This document shows, in pieces, positions 12,803-15,745 of a DNA stretch of 15,745 nt. This DNA comes from JBOFCS01 sp051646185 (GTDB lineage: Bacteria; Actinomycetota; Actinomycetes; Mycobacteriales; Mycobacteriaceae): positions 1-15,745 of the forward strand of contig JBOFCS010000157.1 in the NCBI GenBank assembly GCA_051646185.1. The letters run 5' to 3'. The translations under genes were made by a program, and so were the position numbers. The notes beneath the pieces were generated by a model. It was not told the DNA's origin. It made no database searches and saw only the letters and a list, made by a program, of their open reading frames with translations. Each line of letters starts with the position of its first letter. Within the stretch, counting starts at the first letter, position 1.

Positions 12803-15277
12803 GTGAAGACTGCACTAAGGTCGGTAGACCAACGGATCGCGCAAGAGCTCAATGTTCGTGAGGAACAAGTTCGGGCTGCGGTGGAATTGCTTGACGGGGG
12901 TTCGACTGTTCCCTTCATTGCTCGCTACCGCAAGGAAGTGACCGGAACCTTAGATGATGCCCAGCTTCGTCTCTTAGATGAACGCTTGCATTACCTCCGG
13001 GAATTGGATGAGCGCCGCAATGCGATTATCGAGTCGATTCGCAGTCAAGGCAAGCTTGAGGAAAATCTTGAGCGACAATTGATTGAAGCCGAGTCCAAGG
13101 CGCGTCTGGAAGATATTTATCTGCCATTTAAACCCCGGCGACGCACTAAGGCGCAGATTGCCCGTGAGTCGGGTTTGGAGCCGCTAGCTGATCTACTCTT
13201 TACTAGTCCAGATAACGACCCACAGGTGGCTGCAGCTGGGTATGTCAGTGCTGAGGTAGCCGATGTTGCAGCTGCCCTTGATGGGGCTCGAGCAATATTG
13301 ATCGAGCGTTTTGCTGAGGATGCGGATCTGGTGGGGGAACTGCGTGAATTGATGTGGCAGACCGGCCGGGTCATTTCGCAAGCGCGTAAAGGTATTGACG
13401 TTGATGCTCCAGAATCTTCTAAATTTAAAGATTACTTTGATTTTGCCGAGCCATTTGTTCGGTTACCTTCGCATCGTGTGCTTGCACTTTTGCGTGGCGA
13501 AAAAGATGAAATTCTGACCTTAACCTTTGATCCGGCTCATGAGGAAACTAACGGTGTAGAACCCTCACCCTACGAGTTGCGTATTGCTGCCAAGTTTGGT
13601 GTAGCAGATAAGGGCCGAGCCGCCGATAAATGGCTAAGCGATACAGTGCGGTGGGCGTGGCGGACCAAGTTGCTGGTCACCATGGTTATTGATATTCGGA
13701 CGCGGCTGCGGCAATCGGCAGAAAAAGACGCCGCCGATATTTTTGCTTCAAACCTGAAAGACCTGTTACTGGCTGCCCCTGCGGGAGCTCGGATAACGAT
13801 GGGACTTGATCCCGGTTTCCGTACGGGGACCAAGGTTGCTGTCGTTGATGGCACCGGTAAAGTTCTTGATACTGCAACTATTTATCCACATCAGCCTCAT
13901 AATAAATGGGAAGAATCCTTGGCGGTGCTGTCGGCACTTGCTCTCCGACATGCTGTCGACCTCATTGCTATCGGTAATGGCACAGCATCTAGGGAAACAG
14001 ATACCCTTGCTGCTGAACTCATTTCCCGCGCTCAGCGGATGACAAAGATTGTTGTCTCTGAAGCCGGAGCCTCGGTGTACTCAGCTTCGGAGTATGCCTC
14101 CAAAGAATTGCCTGATCTTGATGTTTCTATTCGAGGTGCAGTATCCATCGCTCGTCGCTTACAAGACCCACTTGCGGAACTTGTAAAAATTGATCCAAAA
14201 TCCATTGGTGTGGGCCAGTATCAGCATGATGTCTCTGAATCTTTACTCGCCCGTTCTCTGGATGCAGTCGTTGAAGACGCAGTAAATGCGGTAGGCGTAG
14301 ATGTCAATACCGCTTCGGCGCCCTTACTCGCCCGAGTATCTGGTGTGAGCACCGCGCTGGCCGAAAGCATCGTGATGCACCGCGATGAAAATGGCCCCTT
14401 CCCTTCTCGTGCAGCTTTAAAGAATGTAGCCAGACTAGGGCCAAAGGCCTTTGAACAGTGCGCTGGTTTTATGCGTATTCCCAAGGGGGTAAACCCGCTT
14501 GATGCTTCCGCTGTGCATCCTGAGGCCTATCCGGTAGTGCGCCGAATTCTTTCCGCGGTGGACAAGGAAGGATGGCAAATCGGTGAACTTATTGGTAATT
14601 CGCGACTATTGAATACGCTTAAACCCACCGAATTTGTTGATGACATATTTGGTTTACCAACAGTCACGGACATTATTTCTGAACTGGATAAGCCAGGACG
14701 CGATCCGCGACCAGAATTTAAAACGGCCACTTTTGCTGCTGGTGTGGAGAAGATGTCTCACCTGAAACCGGGAATGGTACTAGAAGGGGTAGTGACTAAC
14801 GTTGCCGCCTTTGGTGCATTTATTGATGTGGGCGTACACCAGGATGGGTTGGTGCACGTGTCCGCAATGGCAAATAAGTTTGTTTCTGATCCACGAGAGA
14901 TTGTTAAGTCTGGTGATGTGGTCAAAGTTAAGGTGATGGAAGTTGATCTGGAGCGTAAACGTATTGGGTTGACGCTGCGACTTGATGATGAGCCGGGGGT
15001 GGATAAAAAGTCGGCGCCGGTCCGCGAAGAAGGGCGTTCAGCTCGGACCTCCCGTCCAACACGACTCACAACTAAGGCAGTGGATGCCGCCAAGAGTTCT
15101 GGCAGACCAAAACCAGCGCTGGCTGAGGCCTCTGCCGGGAAAAGTACAGTTAAGGCGACAAAGAGCGATAAGCCGACCAGTTCGAAACAGGGTGGAAAGC
15201 CGCAGCGCCAGCGATCTGAACGACCGGCAAACGGATCGATGGCAGATGCTTTACGGAGAGCAGGCTTTGGAAACTAG
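12803..15277 (+). CDS. tex: Tex family transcription accessory / S1 RNA-binding protein
   Basis: Tex is a conserved nucleic-acid-binding protein related to eukaryotic Spt6 and affects transcription. The N-terminal helical region contains the signature VPFIARYRKEVTG. A YqgF/RNase H-like domain follows from about residue 333 (MGLDPGFRTGTKVAVVDGTG, D336; then IAIGNGTASRETD). A double helix-hairpin-helix region covers about 500-565 (VNTASAPLLARVSGVSTALA). An S1 domain covers about 655-727 (LEGVVTNVAAFGAFIDVGVHQDGLVHVS). A basic Ser/Lys/Arg tail follows, ending MADALRRAGFGN. The product is 824 residues from GTG 12803. A GTG at 12773 in the same frame adds ten unconserved residues and has no ribosome binding site. 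TAGGGT at 12789-12794 could be a -10, making the 12803 start almost leaderless. I do not recall tex between trmD and rplS in M. tuberculosis. Confidence 0.94.
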   Translation: MKTALRSVDQRIAQELNVREEQVRAAVELLDGGSTVPFIARYRKEVTGTLDDAQLRLLDERLHYLRELDERRNAIIESIRSQGKLEENLERQLIEAESKARLEDIYLPFKPRRRTKAQIARESGLEPLADLLFTSPDNDPQVAAAGYVSAEVADVAAALDGARAILIERFAEDADLVGELRELMWQTGRVISQARKGIDVDAPESSKFKDYFDFAEPFVRLPSHRVLALLRGEKDEILTLTFDPAHEETNGVEPSPYELRIAAKFGVADKGRAADKWLSDTVRWAWRTKLLVTMVIDIRTRLRQSAEKDAADIFASNLKDLLLAAPAGARITMGLDPGFRTGTKVAVVDGTGKVLDTATIYPHQPHNKWEESLAVLSALALRHAVDLIAIGNGTASRETDTLAAELISRAQRMTKIVVSEAGASVYSASEYASKELPDLDVSIRGAVSIARRLQDPLAELVKIDPKSIGVGQYQHDVSESLLARSLDAVVEDAVNAVGVDVNTASAPLLARVSGVSTALAESIVMHRDENGPFPSRAALKNVARLGPKAFEQCAGFMRIPKGVNPLDASAVHPEAYPVVRRILSAVDKEGWQIGELIGNSRLLNTLKPTEFVDDIFGLPTVTDIISELDKPGRDPRPEFKTATFAAGVEKMSHLKPGMVLEGVVTNVAAFGAFIDVGVHQDGLVHVSAMANKFVSDPREIVKSGDVVKVKVMEVDLERKRIGLTLRLDDEPGVDKKSAPVREEGRSARTSRPTRLTTKAVDAAKSSGRPKPALAEASAGKSTVKATKSDKPTSSKQGGKPQRQRSERPANGSMADALRRAGFGN

Positions 15278-15295
15278 CACCTTAGACCCTGGCAA

Positions 15296-15320
15296 TAGGG
15301 GTGAACCCTGGTATTTTCTT
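15296..15320 (+). terminator. weak candidate terminator after tex
   Basis: TAGGG, loop GTGAA, CCCTG (15296-15310, 5 base pairs with one wobble) is followed by the T-rich TATTTTCTT at 15312-15320. The stem is short, and a CCCTGG direct repeat around it allows alternative pairing. It is the only hairpin with a following T-tract that I found in the window. Confidence 0.3.
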
Positions 15321-15327
15321 CGCCGAT

Positions 15328-15357
15328 TTCACGTCTAGGCATGGTATCTGGCACAAT
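15328..15357 (+). promoter_or_regulatory. rplS promoter
   Basis: This contains the same ATCTGGCACAAT (15346-15357) as the rpsP promoter. CACAAT (15352-15357) is the likely -10, with TTCACG (15328-15333) as a -35 at an 18-base spacing. The message would start near 15364, giving a leader of about 117 bases, similar in length to that of rpsP. The leader holds only a small GCCC-ACA-GGGC hairpin (15421-15431) before the ribosome binding site. Confidence 0.55.
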
Positions 15358-15480
15358 TGACAGGTTGCCTGCGCTCCGTCGTTGGTGGCACAACACACTA
15401 GGAGTACGAACCGGTCGAGCGCCCACAGGGCTTGCCGCCAGGGTCCTCTGCTCACGCGAACACGCAAGGATGGAACACCT

Positions 15481-15745
15481 ATGAATACACTGGATTTTCT
15501 CGACGAACAGTCACTTCGCTCTGATATCCCAGATTTCCGCCCCGGCGATACCCTAAACGTGCATGTGAAGGTTATTGAGGGTTCTAAAGAGCGTATCCAG
15601 GTATTCAAGGGAGCAGTCATTCGCCGTCAGGGCGGCGGGGTTCGTGAGACCTTCACTGTTCGCAAGGTTTCCTTTGGTGTTGGGGTAGAGCGCACTTTCC
15701 CTGTGCATTCCCCGAATATTGATCATATCGAGGTTGTTACCCGCG
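15481..15745 (+). CDS. rplS: 50S ribosomal protein L19 (3' end outside window)
   Basis: L19 sits at the interface of the 30S and 50S subunits. The visible 88 residues begin MNTLDFLDEQSLRSDIPDF and include RPGDTLNVHVKVIEGSKERIQVFKG, then VIRRQGGGVRETFTVRKVSFGVGVERTFPVHSP. These are diagnostic of bacterial L19. About 25-30 residues of the usual C-terminus lie beyond the window. ATG 15481 has AAGGA (15466-15470) ten bases upstream. It has its own promoter and a leader of about 117 bases. Confidence 0.97.
   Translation, partial: MNTLDFLDEQSLRSDIPDFRPGDTLNVHVKVIEGSKERIQVFKGAVIRRQGGGVRETFTVRKVSFGVGVERTFPVHSPNIDHIEVVTR

Noticed and set aside
1..15745. Mobile element, CRISPR array, tRNA or phage genes
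   Set aside because: No transposase, regularly spaced repeats, tRNA cloverleaf or phage-type genes were seen; the genes are collinear conserved housekeeping functions.

Overview
The window is a stretch of a Mycobacteriales-type actinobacterial chromosome with moderate GC content (roughly half by eye). Three things suggest this. The gene order ftsY-amtB-glnK-glnD-ffh-amidohydrolase ... rpsP-khpA-rimM-trmD ... rplS matches the Mycobacterium tuberculosis segment Rv2921c-Rv2904c as I remember it. FtsY, GlnD and Ffh look closely mycobacterial, including the Ffh C-terminus ending in FDLSKLKFPGKK. A GlnR-like operator, rather than a corynebacterial AmtR box, precedes amtB. I do not name a genus. All genes lie on the + strand. 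I see no tRNA, rRNA, CRISPR array, insertion sequence or other mobile element.

Layout. (1) 1-1127: the 3' end of a large protein of unknown function, which resembles the conserved C-terminal region of actinobacterial 'TPR repeat region-containing' proteins. A 258-base gap follows, holding a possible decayed coding fragment and an ftsY promoter and leader hairpin. (2) 1128-2372: ftsY, the SRP receptor. (3) 2583-6863: a nitrogen-control operon of ammonium channel AmtB, PII protein GlnK and PII-modifying enzyme GlnD. It is preceded by an array of GAAAC half-sites in 11-base phase (GlnR-like) and a palindrome over the likely -10. (4) 7002-10524: ffh (SRP GTPase), a metal-dependent amidohydrolase and a CPBP membrane protease, tightly packed and probably translationally coupled. 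(5) 10689-12696: rpsP, khpA, rimM and trmD, a ribosome and tRNA maturation operon with a structured leader. (6) 12803-15277: tex, an RNA-binding transcription accessory protein. (7) 15481 to the end: rplS, cut by the window edge. It shares a 12-base promoter element with rpsP.

Functional links. FtsY and Ffh are the two partner GTPases of co-translational membrane targeting and flank the ammonium-sensing operon. GlnK binds AmtB under nitrogen excess, and GlnD modifies GlnK at Tyr51, so that operon is a closed sensing loop. RpsP, RimM, TrmD and RplS form the classical ribosomal protein/16S maturation/tRNA m1G37 group.

Novelty. The core is well-known conserved chromosome, and I see no obviously new multi-gene system. 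The less ordinary parts are the unknown protein where smc would be expected upstream of ftsY, the CPBP protease and tex present in this otherwise conserved locus, and several strong hairpins or palindromes at gene junctions: 4375-4416, 9615-9641, 10576-10589 and 2546-2564.
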